From assembly GCA_944390045.1 (NCBI GenBank), contig CALXOO010000001.1, positions 1 through 64,000 of the forward strand: a stretch of 64,000 nucleotides of DNA, given 5' to 3'. Positions 53,017-61,701 of this stretch are shown piece by piece. The position numbers and the translations under genes are program-made. How positions within the stretch are numbered: the first letter of the stretch is position 1; each line of letters starts with the position of its first letter. This stretch comes from an uncultured Spirochaetales bacterium. GTDB taxonomy: Bacteria > Spirochaetota > Spirochaetia > Sphaerochaetales > Sphaerochaetaceae. The notes under the pieces are model-generated. The model saw nothing but the letters and a program-made list of their open reading frames with translations. It was not told the DNA's origin and did not search any database.

Positions 53017-53735
53017 GCGGAATATATGATGACAAGTCCTTCTTCTGCGACTATGCGAAGATGGAGCGCAGTCAGGGCCTGGAGCACAGTGGGGAGTGGT
53101 ATCAGCTGGAGCCTCTTTTCCCCGCTCTGAAAGGTCTGTCCGTGCTTGACCTGGGCTGCGGCTATGGCTGGCACTGCGATTATGCAGCCAGACAGGGCGC
53201 TTCCAGGGTTCTTGGAATAGACGAGTCTTCTCTGATGCTGTCTGAGGCGAGACGCCGCTTTGAGAGGCCGCCTGTGACCTTCAGGCAGCTTCCAATTCTG
53301 GATTATGAGTATCCGGAAGGTGAGTGGGACCTTGTCTTCTCGAATCTCGCGCTGCATTACATCGAGGATCTGGCAGCAGCCTTCTCGAAGGTCCACAGGA
53401 CGCTCACCCGGGGCGGGGTCTTCCTCTTCAATATCGAGCACCCTGTCTTCACCGCCGGTGTGAGGCAGGAGTTCCGCAGTGATGAGGAAGGTCTCTACTG
53501 GCCGGTCAGGGGCTATTTCTCAGAAGGTGCCAGGACGACGTCCTTTCTGGGGCACAGTGTGACGAAATACCATCACAGCCTGAGCAGTATTGTGGACAGC
53601 CTGCTGGATGCGGGCTTCTCTCTGGAGCGGCTTGTGGAGGCAAGGCCCAGCGTGGAGGCCCTCAGGGCTGACGAGAGGCTCAGATGCGAGCTTGAGCGCC
53701 CCATAATGCTGATCATCAGGTGCCGCAGGACCTGA
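53013..53735 (+). CDS. SAM-dependent methyltransferase (class I)
   Basis: A 240-aa small-molecule-type methyltransferase. Motif I is VLDLGCGYGWHCDYAA near residue 44, GIDESSLM carries the acidic motif II residue, and DLVFSNLALHYIED is motif IV. Start ATG 53013 overlaps the phosphatase stop as ATGA. Last gene of the transporter unit; its end overlaps the MerR gene by 20 bp, tail to tail. Confidence 0.88.
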   Translation: MSGIYDDKSFFCDYAKMERSQGLEHSGEWYQLEPLFPALKGLSVLDLGCGYGWHCDYAARQGASRVLGIDESSLMLSEARRRFERPPVTFRQLPILDYEYPEGEWDLVFSNLALHYIEDLAAAFSKVHRTLTRGGVFLFNIEHPVFTAGVRQEFRSDEEGLYWPVRGYFSEGARTTSFLGHSVTKYHHSLSSIVDSLLDAGFSLERLVEARPSVEALRADERLRCELERPIMLIIRCRRT

Positions 53736-54540
53736 CATATACAGTCAGGCGTGTCATGTATTCTCCCTTGTCCCTGGTTGTCAGGTAATCATTCAGCGCA
53801 AACTCATAAGAGGGACTTGTCATCTCAAGCCCGTGCTCCCGGCAGTAGGCGATGAGCTTCTCGTAGCTTTCTCCCGCCCTCTCATAGGCTCCGACGTGGT
53901 AGATCGAGACAGTATGTCCCGCGTCAAGCGTGACAGTGCGCCCCTTCCTGGGGCCTGAGCAGGGGAGAAAGACCTCGGTAGTCTCCAGGTACCGTCCTGC
54001 CCTCAGTCTGTCCAGCGGCAGGATGGCGCCTGTGATGAAGTCAACATCCGCTCCTTCGGCCTTTGCCCGGGCCAGGCACTTCTTCGTGGCAAGCGAGACA
54101 TCATTCAGTGAGTACGGCGGCTTCACGGGGTAGGTATAGAGATACATTCTGTCTCTTGCTGCCTCTACGATCTGCCCCGCACTGTGGCTTGTCGCCTCCC
54201 TGATGCTGTCAAGCCGGTTGACGAGGCGCCTGCGTACAGCCTTCAGGGCACTGATCTTCCTGTCGATTTCCACGATGCTCTCGTCCAGCGTCCTCTGTGA
54301 GGAGCTTGTGGAATAGTCCTCAAGTTCCTTCCTTATCTGTTCCAGCGGCATTCCTGTCGCCTTCATCATCATGATCGTGTCCAGCGCGTCCAGCTGATCG
54401 GATGAATAGTAGCGGTAGCCGTTGCCGGGATCAACGCGTTCCGGCCTGAAAAGCCCGATTCTGTCGTACCAGATCAGGCACTGTCTGGAGACCCCCTGTG
54501 CCGCCGCCAGCTCGGATATTGTGAACCAGGTTTTCATCAT
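53716..54540 (-). CDS. MerR-family regulator with effector-binding domain
   Basis: A 274-aa regulator of BmrR/TipA type. The N-terminal helix-turn-helix (WFTISELAAAQGVSRQCLIW) and wing (NGYRYYSSDQLDALD) lead to a dimerization helix (to about residue 120) and a GyrI-like drug-binding domain (about 130-270). It is divergent from a MATE exporter across a promoter with a perfect 9-bp inverted repeat and 19-bp spacer. This class distorts DNA on ligand binding to activate such promoters. Confidence 0.9.
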   Translation of the reverse strand: MMKTWFTISELAAAQGVSRQCLIWYDRIGLFRPERVDPGNGYRYYSSDQLDALDTIMMMKATGMPLEQIRKELEDYSTSSSQRTLDESIVEIDRKISALKAVRRRLVNRLDSIREATSHSAGQIVEAARDRMYLYTYPVKPPYSLNDVSLATKKCLARAKAEGADVDFITGAILPLDRLRAGRYLETTEVFLPCSGPRKGRTVTLDAGHTVSIYHVGAYERAGESYEKLIAYCREHGLEMTSPSYEFALNDYLTTRDKGEYMTRLTVYVRSCGT

Positions 54541-54547
54541 CCACCTC

Positions 54548-54578
54548 TTGACTGTATAGCTACTATACAGTTTAGCCT
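54548..54578 (+). promoter_or_regulatory. MerR-type promoter and operator of the MATE gene
   Basis: TTGACT (54548-54553) and TAGCCT (54573-54578) have a 19-bp spacer, the hallmark of MerR-activated promoters. Within it ACTGTATAG-CTA-CTATACAGT (54551-54571) is a perfect 9-bp inverted repeat. A minus-strand promoter for the regulator (TTGATA/TAAACT) appears to overlap. Confidence 0.82.
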
Positions 54579-54607
54579 TGGTTTATCAAGTTTATCAAGG
54601 AGGAATC

Positions 54608-55984
54608 ATGAACAGCCTGGAAAGAGGTGGAAGCGGCTTTGGCCCGTATCTGCGCAATGCCCTGCCGTCCATTCTCTCAATGGTCTTCCTGTCCTTCTAC
54701 ACCACTGTGGACGGACTGTTTGTATCACACATGGCAGGCAGCGACGCGCTTGCCGCCATAAACATCGTCATACCCGTCACCTGTCTGCTGTTCGGGCTTG
54801 CGGTGATGCTGGCCTGCGGTGCCGGTGCCATCATCGGAGAGCGGCTGGGTGAGGGGCGGAAGAAGGAGGCTGACAACCTCTTCTCATTCATCACGTTCTG
54901 CCTGCTTGCCTTCACGGCGGTCTTCACGCTGGCCTGCCTTGTCATGATCAGGCCGCTTGCCAGACTGCTCGGATCCACAGCCCGCCTGGATGTCCATGTG
55001 CTGCCCTATCTGGCGGCAATACTCGCAGGAGCTGTGCCAATGGCATTCAAGCTCTACTTCGAGTACCTCGCACGTACGGACGGACATCCCAAAGTCGCGC
55101 TGCTGATGTCATCCGGCGGACTGGTCCTGAACCTGATCCTCGACTTCCTCTTTGTCATTGTCCTGGATATGGGAACACTGGGTGCAGGACTCGGTACCAC
55201 GCTCTCGATCACGGCAAGCGCGCTTGTGGGACTGGTGCACTTCCTGCGCGGACGCAACCTGCGCTTCATCCGTTTCCATGCAGAGCCCCGCTCCCTGCTC
55301 AAGAGCTGCACCAATGGCAGCAGCGAGATGCTCAGCGAGCTCAGTACCGGCATCACGACACTGCTTTTCAACCTGATCATCCTCTCCGTTTACGGTGAGG
55401 ACGGTGTGGCCGCCGTGACTGTCGTCATGTACGTATACTATTTCTTCATCGCCTTCTACATGGGTCTTGCTGTCTCTGCCGCACCTCTGGTGAGTTTCAG
55501 CTACGGTGCCGGGGACTGGCCGAGAATAGGGCGCATCCTGCGGTATTCATTCATCACGCTGGCCTTCCTGGCCTTGGTGATGACACTTGTGGCCTATCTG
55601 ACATCACCGCTGGTGGCCTCTGTCTTCCTCGAGCCGTCCGCCGCCTGGGAGATCACGGTGCACGGGCTTGAGCTAACCAGTCTGGTCTATCTGACCTGCG
55701 GACTCAATGTCTTCATGTCATCCTACTTCACGGCGCTGGGAGACGGACTGCGCTCTGCCGTGATAAGCACGCTGCGCTCACTCATTCTTGTCTCGCTCTT
55801 CCTGCTGGTCCTTCCGCCAGTCATAGGGGACGCTGGAATCTGGCTCAGTCTGCCGCTTGCCGATCTGGTGACACTTCCTTTCTCACTGATCTTCTTCCTG
55901 AGAAAGGGCAGGGTGTCAGCAGTCAGGAAACACCGGCTTCTTGAGCTTGAGGCCGCCGCACTCTCTCAGGACATCCTCTCGTAG
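54608..55984 (+). CDS. MATE-family multidrug efflux transporter
   Basis: A 458-aa, twelve-helix exporter that uses a sodium or proton gradient. The start region (LPSILSMVFLSFYTTVDGLF) and GDGLRSAVIS near helix 10 fit the family, and length is normal. ATG 54608 has AGGAGG 5 nt upstream. Controlled by the divergent MerR protein. Its end overlaps an acetyltransferase gene by 19 bp. Confidence 0.92.
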   Translation: MNSLERGGSGFGPYLRNALPSILSMVFLSFYTTVDGLFVSHMAGSDALAAINIVIPVTCLLFGLAVMLACGAGAIIGERLGEGRKKEADNLFSFITFCLLAFTAVFTLACLVMIRPLARLLGSTARLDVHVLPYLAAILAGAVPMAFKLYFEYLARTDGHPKVALLMSSGGLVLNLILDFLFVIVLDMGTLGAGLGTTLSITASALVGLVHFLRGRNLRFIRFHAEPRSLLKSCTNGSSEMLSELSTGITTLLFNLIILSVYGEDGVAAVTVVMYVYYFFIAFYMGLAVSAAPLVSFSYGAGDWPRIGRILRYSFITLAFLALVMTLVAYLTSPLVASVFLEPSAAWEITVHGLELTSLVYLTCGLNVFMSSYFTALGDGLRSAVISTLRSLILVSLFLLVLPPVIGDAGIWLSLPLADLVTLPFSLIFFLRKGRVSAVRKHRLLELEAAALSQDILS

Positions 55985-56454
55985 GCTATTCTGGGACTGC
56001 CGGAAGAAGTGAATATTGTGCCGCTTTCCTCAAAACCGTATTTTGCCAGCAGGTGGCGCATTATGCTGTTGTCGCGGTGAGTGTCTATCCTGATGTAGCG
56101 TGAGAATGTGGCTACATAGTCCAGGGCGAGCTTCAGCAGCCCGGAAAGGCTGCCGTCCTGGGCTATGCGGTGGATTACGGCGTACTGTCCGCTGTAGTGC
56201 CATGCACCGTCCACTATGACGCTGTATGTGGGATCATCCTCGAGTGCGGCATAGAATGTCCCGTGCACAAGGCCGTCATCGCCCCTGACAATATGGCAGG
56301 CTCCTTTCGATATGTCCTCAATGATCCGTGAACGGGCCGGGTAGCCTGCGGGCCACTGGTCCCGGTTACCCGAGGCGGCCATGATCAGGCGCGCCTTTTC
56401 GAAGATGTTCATCAGAGTATCAATATCGTCAAAATTGGCTCTTTCCATTTTCAT
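55966..56454 (-). CDS. GNAT-family N-acetyltransferase
   Basis: A 162-aa acetyltransferase. Acetyl-CoA-binding pattern lies around RIAQDGSLSGLLKLALDYVA, and IRIDTHRDNSIMRHLLAKYG is the typical C-terminal part with the conserved Asn. ATG 56454 gives a family-like length; the longer reading adds a non-family N-terminus that would extend over the kinase promoter. Substrate unknown; convergent with the MATE gene. Confidence 0.85.
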   Translation of the reverse strand: MKMERANFDDIDTLMNIFEKARLIMAASGNRDQWPAGYPARSRIIEDISKGACHIVRGDDGLVHGTFYAALEDDPTYSVIVDGAWHYSGQYAVIHRIAQDGSLSGLLKLALDYVATFSRYIRIDTHRDNSIMRHLLAKYGFEESGTIFTSSGSPRIAYERMS

Positions 56455-56530
56455 GGTCGGTATTCTATACTTTGTTGCATGGGTGTGAAAGGCACACCGG
56501 TGCCGTAACAATGCTGATCGAGGTATGTTG

Positions 56531-57886
56531 ATGAAATACGCGAACATAGAAATCGGAACAAGGGAAGTGGCGGTATACAGCGCCAGCGGAAAGGATGCAC
56601 GGCTGACCCAGCGCCTTGAGGCCAGGGGCAGGATGGATGAGGTTTACAACCGGGGCGTCTTCTCAATCGACAGTGACAGGATATTCTCCACCGCGCTTGA
56701 AGGTCTCAGGGCCGCCGGCGAAGTGGACCGGGTCACAGTAACCTGCCAGCCGGATGCCGTCGTGATCCTGGACGAGGACGACAGGCTCCTCTTCCCGGTC
56801 CTGGCACGCCGTGACCCTGGCCTTGATCAGGTGGATCTGACCAGTGTGGACACCAGGGCCGCATACATGAAGTCTGGAGCTCTGATCTCCACGACCGGAG
56901 CGCTCTCCAGGATTCTGGCAAGCCGCAGTGAGGATGCACACCTCTTCAGAAGGGCCGCCACATATATGTTCCTGGGCGATTATCTGCGCTACCAGCTGAC
57001 CGGCGTCAAGGCGACAGACCGGACGCTGGCACAGGCTGCAGGACTCGCAGATTACTCCACAGGCGCCTGGCTGGATGAGGTCTTCAGTGCCGCAGAGCTT
57101 GAGAATCTCTTTCCTGCCTTCGCACAGGAGGACAGCGTGCTTGGCTCCTTCACCGGTGAAGTGGAGAAGGAGGTCGGCTACAGTGCCCAGGTCGTCATGA
57201 TCCCCTCACTCCCGCTGGCGCTTGCCCCGAGGGTACTGGACCTGGAGCTGGCTGTCACGAGCTATCTGGACGGAAAGATCGTGCTTGGAAACAGCAGCGC
57301 TGAGGTTGACGGAAGCGCATGGGATGACGGCGTGATGAACATCAGGGCAGGTGAGGGCTGCCTCGTCTGTCTGCCCTTTGCCGGCTATGACCTCATCGAC
57401 CGGGTGAGACGCCAGAGTGCCGAAGGTACGACCTATGACACGATTGAGAATCTGGCCCGTGAGAACAAGGTCTTTGAATATGTTGACATCAGGGACGGGC
57501 GCCTTTCATCCGGCGATGTCGTGGATGCGGTCAACAGCATCCTTGACGAGAACGGAAAGGAAAAAGCCGAGAGGGAGGTTGCCATAGGCGTACTCTACAA
57601 TTCCATCGCACGCTACACAGTCGGTTCGATGATGATCCTTGACCGGATCGGCGGCCGTCATGGCGGTGCCGTCTACATCCTGGGCCAGGCGTCTAAGGAC
57701 TACTATCTCAACAGCCTCATAGCAATGCACACAGGCAAGACCGTCATCTCGTCATCCGGCTTCTTCGCTTCCAGCTTCGCCAATCTCTACAGCATGATCA
57801 TGGCAGGGGAGGCTGGCAGAAATGACGTGCTTGACATGATCAGAAAGTCCTACGGAGTGGCAACCTTCTCAAGAAGGGACGAGTAG
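56531..57886 (+). CDS. FGGY-like carbohydrate kinase (rhamnulokinase-related)
   Basis: A 451-aa ASKHA-fold protein. YANIEIGTREVAVYSASG corresponds to the phosphate-1 loop but has Glu where FGGY kinases have Asp. TCQPDAVVILDEDDRLLFPV aligns with the family's catalytic-Asp segment, FLGDYLRYQLTG with the substrate lobe, and GGAVYILGQASKD with the late ATP-binding Gly motif. ATG 56531 is preferred over 56525 because GAGGT lies 6 nt upstream. The substitution suggests an unusual or weak kinase. Coupled to a GtrA gene by a 1-bp overlap. Confidence 0.75.
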   Translation: MKYANIEIGTREVAVYSASGKDARLTQRLEARGRMDEVYNRGVFSIDSDRIFSTALEGLRAAGEVDRVTVTCQPDAVVILDEDDRLLFPVLARRDPGLDQVDLTSVDTRAAYMKSGALISTTGALSRILASRSEDAHLFRRAATYMFLGDYLRYQLTGVKATDRTLAQAAGLADYSTGAWLDEVFSAAELENLFPAFAQEDSVLGSFTGEVEKEVGYSAQVVMIPSLPLALAPRVLDLELAVTSYLDGKIVLGNSSAEVDGSAWDDGVMNIRAGEGCLVCLPFAGYDLIDRVRRQSAEGTTYDTIENLARENKVFEYVDIRDGRLSSGDVVDAVNSILDENGKEKAEREVAIGVLYNSIARYTVGSMMILDRIGGRHGGAVYILGQASKDYYLNSLIAMHTGKTVISSSGFFASSFANLYSMIMAGEAGRNDVLDMIRKSYGVATFSRRDE

Positions 57887-58299
57887 TGTCAGCCTCATTT
57901 CTCAAGAGGCACGCGGACTTTTTCGTCTACTGCGTCTTTGGCGCAATGGCGACAGCCGTGAATATGGGATCATATGAGATCCTCTACCGGATTATGGGCC
58001 TGGCGAACGTGCCTTCTGTCGCACTTAGCTGGGCCCAAGCCGTCACTTTCGCCTTCTTTACGAACAAATACATAGTCTTCCACAAAAAGGACGGAAAGGG
58101 GCAGGACAAGGGCCTTGCCGCCCAGCTCGCCTGGTTCTATCTCTGCCGGCTGGCAAGTGGGGGACTGGATGTCATTGTCATGTTCATCGCAGTGGATCTG
58201 ATGGGCTGGAACCACACGCTGTGGAAGTTCATATCCAACCTTCTTGTGGGGCTGTGCAACTATCTTGCGGGACGTCTGTACATCTTCCGCTCAAGGTAA
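57886..58299 (+). CDS. GtrA-family membrane protein
   Basis: A 137-aa protein with four predicted membrane helices (starts near 12, 40, 82 and 112). GAMATAVNMGSYEILY, FFTNKYIVF and SNLLVGLCNYLAGRLYIF match GtrA, a group that moves lipid-linked sugars across the membrane. GTG start overlaps the kinase stop (TAGTG). Its end overlaps the next minus-strand gene by 9 bp. Confidence 0.9.
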   Translation: MSASFLKRHADFFVYCVFGAMATAVNMGSYEILYRIMGLANVPSVALSWAQAVTFAFFTNKYIVFHKKDGKGQDKGLAAQLAWFYLCRLASGGLDVIVMFIAVDLMGWNHTLWKFISNLLVGLCNYLAGRLYIFRSR

Positions 58300-58857
58300 T
58301 GGTACGGCGATCATGGTCCCGCAGCCGGGGCATCTGACATAGATCATACTCTCCTCCGCATCCCCGCTGATAAGCTCAGCTCCTTCCTCTGTAAAGGAGA
58401 TGATGTCGCCCTCTCCTGCCTCGGTGAACGGCAGTCCGTTGCGCCTCAGCAGTGCCCTGGTCCGGGAGGGCAGGCTTCCTGCACAGAATAGTTCTGAGAC
58501 TCCCAGCTCATCGAGCGCGTCCGGATCCACGGGGCTGTACAGTGCGACAAGGACAGGATCCTCTGTGCTGTATTCCAGAGAGAAGAGGCTGGATTCCAGT
58601 TCGCTGCTGTCCGCGTTGAGCAGCACTATGACGTCCCCTGCTGCGGATGAGAGTGTGGTGATGCCGTCGCTGTATCTTTCGACATGGATGCGTGAGGGCA
58701 GTACAGTCTTGTAGAAAACAGAGTCATCAACAGTGAAGTCCTCAGCTTCTTCAAGCAGGAGATAGAAGCCGTCCGAGGAGGATGGCACTACCAGGTCGAA
58801 GGCGCCAAGCGTGCAGCACAGCAGCACAAGCAGCAGTATCAGAAATGTTCTTCTCAT
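58291..58857 (-). CDS. Secreted protein of unknown function, co-operonic with the hybrid kinase
   Basis: A 188-aa protein. A signal peptide (RRTFLILLLVLLCCTLGAF) precedes an acidic mature chain with no recognised family. The C-terminus ends YVRCPGCGTMIAVPLP, with a CPGCG zinc-ribbon-like half site. Its ATG overlaps the hybrid kinase stop (ATGA), so it is translated with it and might be a periplasmic sensor partner. Confidence 0.68.
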   Translation of the reverse strand: MRRTFLILLLVLLCCTLGAFDLVVPSSSDGFYLLLEEAEDFTVDDSVFYKTVLPSRIHVERYSDGITTLSSAAGDVIVLLNADSSELESSLFSLEYSTEDPVLVALYSPVDPDALDELGVSELFCAGSLPSRTRALLRRNGLPFTEAGEGDIISFTEEGAELISGDAEESMIYVRCPGCGTMIAVPLP

Positions 58858-61349
58858 GTTCTCCCCTGCCGTCTCCTGCCGATCAGACGGGACAGCGTGG
58901 AGGCCAGATGCCTGAAGTCTATCGGTTTGGACACATGTTCGTCCATTCCCGCCTCACGGCAGCGGGCCAGGTCCTGTGCGAAGGCGTTGGCCGTCACCGC
59001 GACAATAGGCACAAGCAGACAGTCGCTGGTGCCTGATGCCCTGATCGCCCGCGCGGCTTCCAGACCATCCATGACTGGCATCTGCATGTCCAGCAGTATT
59101 GCATCGAAGTAGCCGGCCTCATGCCCGACAAAGGCCTCAAGAGCCTCCTGTCCGTTCCAGGCCTGGACGATTTCGGTGTTGTACTGTCCGAGCATCTCAG
59201 TCATGATCTCCATGTTGATCATGTTGTCTTCCGCGACCAGCAGCCGGCATCCGTCAAGTGAGACTTCTCCGTTATCGCCGGATTCAGTCATCGCCTGTGC
59301 GCTGCTTCCTGCCTTCTCAAGAGGAATGCGTATCGTGAACACGCTGCCTTCCGACAGCCGGCTCTCGACACTGATCTCACCGCTCATCTGGGTGACGAGG
59401 TTCTTCACGATAGGCATTCCGAGTCCTGTACCTGCGATCTGCTGGCTGGCAAAGCGTGTCTCGCGGGCATAGGGCTCGAAGATATGTTCCAGAAAGTCGC
59501 TGCTCATCCCCAGTCCGTTGTCCTCTATCCTGAAGACATACTGGGATACTGGTGTCCCGTTCTTGTGCTGGTCCAGTCTCACGCTGATGCGGCCTACGCC
59601 GTTTTCGGTGAACTTCAGCGCGTTTGAGACTATGTTGTTCAGTATCTGGGTGAGCCTGAATGAATCGGCAAGCACGAGCCTGTCCTCAACGTTGTATTCG
59701 GATGTCAGTTCCTTGTGATCGCTTTCCGCCATCGTCCGGAAAGGAGAGAGGGCTGCCTCGACGGTATCCACGATGTCTGTCTCTCTCTTCTCGAGGATGA
59801 ATGACTCATGTTCTGTCTTGCCGACCTCGAGAATATCGTCAACCAGCTCAAGCAGCTGGCGGGCACTTGAGGAGATCTTGCCCAGATAGTCCGCGGTCCT
59901 TGCTCCGTCACTGCTTCCCTGTGCCAGTGTTGTCAGTCCTATGATCGCGTTCAGCGGGGTCCTCATGTCGTGGGACATCGCGCTGAAGAAGGCCTGCCTT
60001 GCCCTGGCGCTGTCCTTGGCATGCTGGAGCGCCTGATTCAGCAGTTCCCTCTTCGCCGCCTCGTTGCGTCTCTCATCCTCGACATCCCTGAAGCAGAGGA
60101 TGGCCTGGCTTGTCGGACCGTCCTCATCATAGATCATCATCACGTTGATCGTGCGCCACTGGTCCGTGAACAGGCGCCTGAAGTCTCCGCCGTAGCTCTT
60201 CGTGCCGCTGTGGACATGGTCCCTGATGCTGTCAAGGGAGAAGGCATGCCTGAACTCCTCGAACCCTTCTTTTTCCAGCAGTCCCTCAAGTACATCGAGA
60301 AAGCGGGAGTAGGGGCCCTTACGCGCAAGACGGGACCTGAGCTCGTCAGAGCCCTTAATCATGATGTACTCGCCTTTCTCCCAGTCAACGGCGTAGACGG
60401 CATAGTAAAGGTCGCTGATGACCTTGATCGCATCCTGTGCGGTTCTCATCTCCTTCTGGCTGCGGTGCTGCTTGTAGAGATAGATAACGACCAGGGCGAG
60501 AGCTATCGCGAAGGCCGAGGTGAAGATTATGAAGAGGCGGTTGAGGTCCTGGAAAATGACCGGATAGGGCATGGTCACTATTGCTGTCCAGCCGTTGGCC
60601 ATCAGGCTGCAGTTCAGCGTCCTCTCCACGCCGTCAATGCCTGTGATGGAGTTTCCGTCATGGCTTATCACTTCCAGCATGTGGTCAGTGTAGTCCTGCA
60701 GCTCGTTCCCGGTGAATGCTGCGGGGCTGGCGCTCTCGAAGAGGATAAGTTGTCCGTACTGATCCGCAAGGAAGAAGCTGGTGCCTTCGGGAAGGTTCTC
60801 AAGTCCGGAGCTGAAGTCTATGCCCTCTATCAGTATGTCGAAGGCGACCACGGCATCAGCCTCCTGGCAGCCCAGACTCAGCGTGATGGTCCTCTCTCCG
60901 CTTGAGATGTCGCTGTAGACACCGCTGAAGCCGACCTGTCCGCCGTCATGCCACCATGGGCGGGCGGTGTAGTCCACGCCATCGCTGACGACTCCGTTCT
61001 CGCTGATATATGTGCCGCCGTATATCATGTAGGCCTCAAGCCTGTCAGTTCCGAAGCTGAGATTTGTCTGGTGGAAGAAGTCAAGTGCCCAGGCAATGAT
61101 CTCATCATCGCTCCAGCCGGAGAGTTTCTTGCTGTCTATGCTTCCCGCCGCGTAATAGAGCAGCGTCTCGTACACGCGGTTGTTGCTCTCCATCTCGTAG
61201 GCATAGTTGACGCTCAGCGATTGTCCCAGATCAAGCGCGTTGGCCTCAAGGGTCTCTCTGAGCGTGACTGAACAGACCGTGGACAGTACAACATAAAGCA
61301 GGAGCACAAAGACATATGACAGCCAGGAGGCGTTCTTAACTCTGACCAT
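58854..61349 (-). CDS. Hybrid sensor histidine kinase
   Basis: An 831-aa membrane kinase. Helix 1 (SYVFVLLLYVVLSTVCSV), a periplasmic dCACHE-like sensor (about 40-265), helix 2 (IIFTSAFAIALALVVIYLY), a PAS-like segment (about 300-420), HisKA with phospho-His in FFSAMSHDMRTPLNAI near 464, ATPase boxes DNGLGM and GTGLGMPIV, and a C-terminal receiver with LLDMQMPVMDG and the conserved Lys in HVSKPI. Overlaps the Hpt gene by 14 bp. The attached receiver should pass phosphate to Hpt and on to the HD-GYP protein. Confidence 0.93.
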   Translation of the reverse strand: MVRVKNASWLSYVFVLLLYVVLSTVCSVTLRETLEANALDLGQSLSVNYAYEMESNNRVYETLLYYAAGSIDSKKLSGWSDDEIIAWALDFFHQTNLSFGTDRLEAYMIYGGTYISENGVVSDGVDYTARPWWHDGGQVGFSGVYSDISSGERTITLSLGCQEADAVVAFDILIEGIDFSSGLENLPEGTSFFLADQYGQLILFESASPAAFTGNELQDYTDHMLEVISHDGNSITGIDGVERTLNCSLMANGWTAIVTMPYPVIFQDLNRLFIIFTSAFAIALALVVIYLYKQHRSQKEMRTAQDAIKVISDLYYAVYAVDWEKGEYIMIKGSDELRSRLARKGPYSRFLDVLEGLLEKEGFEEFRHAFSLDSIRDHVHSGTKSYGGDFRRLFTDQWRTINVMMIYDEDGPTSQAILCFRDVEDERRNEAAKRELLNQALQHAKDSARARQAFFSAMSHDMRTPLNAIIGLTTLAQGSSDGARTADYLGKISSSARQLLELVDDILEVGKTEHESFILEKRETDIVDTVEAALSPFRTMAESDHKELTSEYNVEDRLVLADSFRLTQILNNIVSNALKFTENGVGRISVRLDQHKNGTPVSQYVFRIEDNGLGMSSDFLEHIFEPYARETRFASQQIAGTGLGMPIVKNLVTQMSGEISVESRLSEGSVFTIRIPLEKAGSSAQAMTESGDNGEVSLDGCRLLVAEDNMINMEIMTEMLGQYNTEIVQAWNGQEALEAFVGHEAGYFDAILLDMQMPVMDGLEAARAIRASGTSDCLLVPIVAVTANAFAQDLARCREAGMDEHVSKPIDFRHLASTLSRLIGRRRQGRT

Positions 61350-61701
61350 TTACCTCCTCCAGTAGCGCGGTGAGTCTGGAGCATTCAGCCTCGATATCTC
61401 CGGTGAGCGCGAAGGCTTCCTGTGTGTCCCCGCTTCTGAAAAGGCCGCACTGGGCCTGTGTCAGCTCTGACAGCCTTGAAAAGCCCAGATTCGCCGCAAT
61501 GCCCTTTAGCGTATGGCTGTAAAGCAGGCCCTTGTGCGCATCTGCGCACACTGCCGCCTCGCAAAGCAGGGCACAGCTCCTGTCTTCTGTGAAGCGCCGG
61601 AGAACCCTGAGATAGAGAGCACAGTTTCCTCCGAGCCTTTCTGCTGCCTCCTTAGCCGCCACTCCATGCGCCTCAAGCAGCTCCAGCAACTGTTCACTCA
61701 T
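61336..61701 (-). CDS. Hpt-domain phosphotransfer protein
   Basis: A 121-aa stand-alone four-helix phosphotransfer protein. LLYSHTLKGIAANLGFSRL holds the phospho-His. ATG 61701 overlaps the response-regulator end by 8 bp and has GGAGG... (GGTGGAGATG context) upstream; the longer reading adds an unlikely Arg-rich start. It connects kinase and response regulator. Confidence 0.9.
   Translation of the reverse strand: MSEQLLELLEAHGVAAKEAAERLGGNCALYLRVLRRFTEDRSCALLCEAAVCADAHKGLLYSHTLKGIAANLGFSRLSELTQAQCGLFRSGDTQEAFALTGDIEAECSRLTALLEEVNGQS

Noticed and set aside
59970-60905. A 311-codon plus-strand frame opposite the hybrid kinase
   Set aside because: The kinase domains fill the other strand without gaps; no start signal or family match for the shadow.
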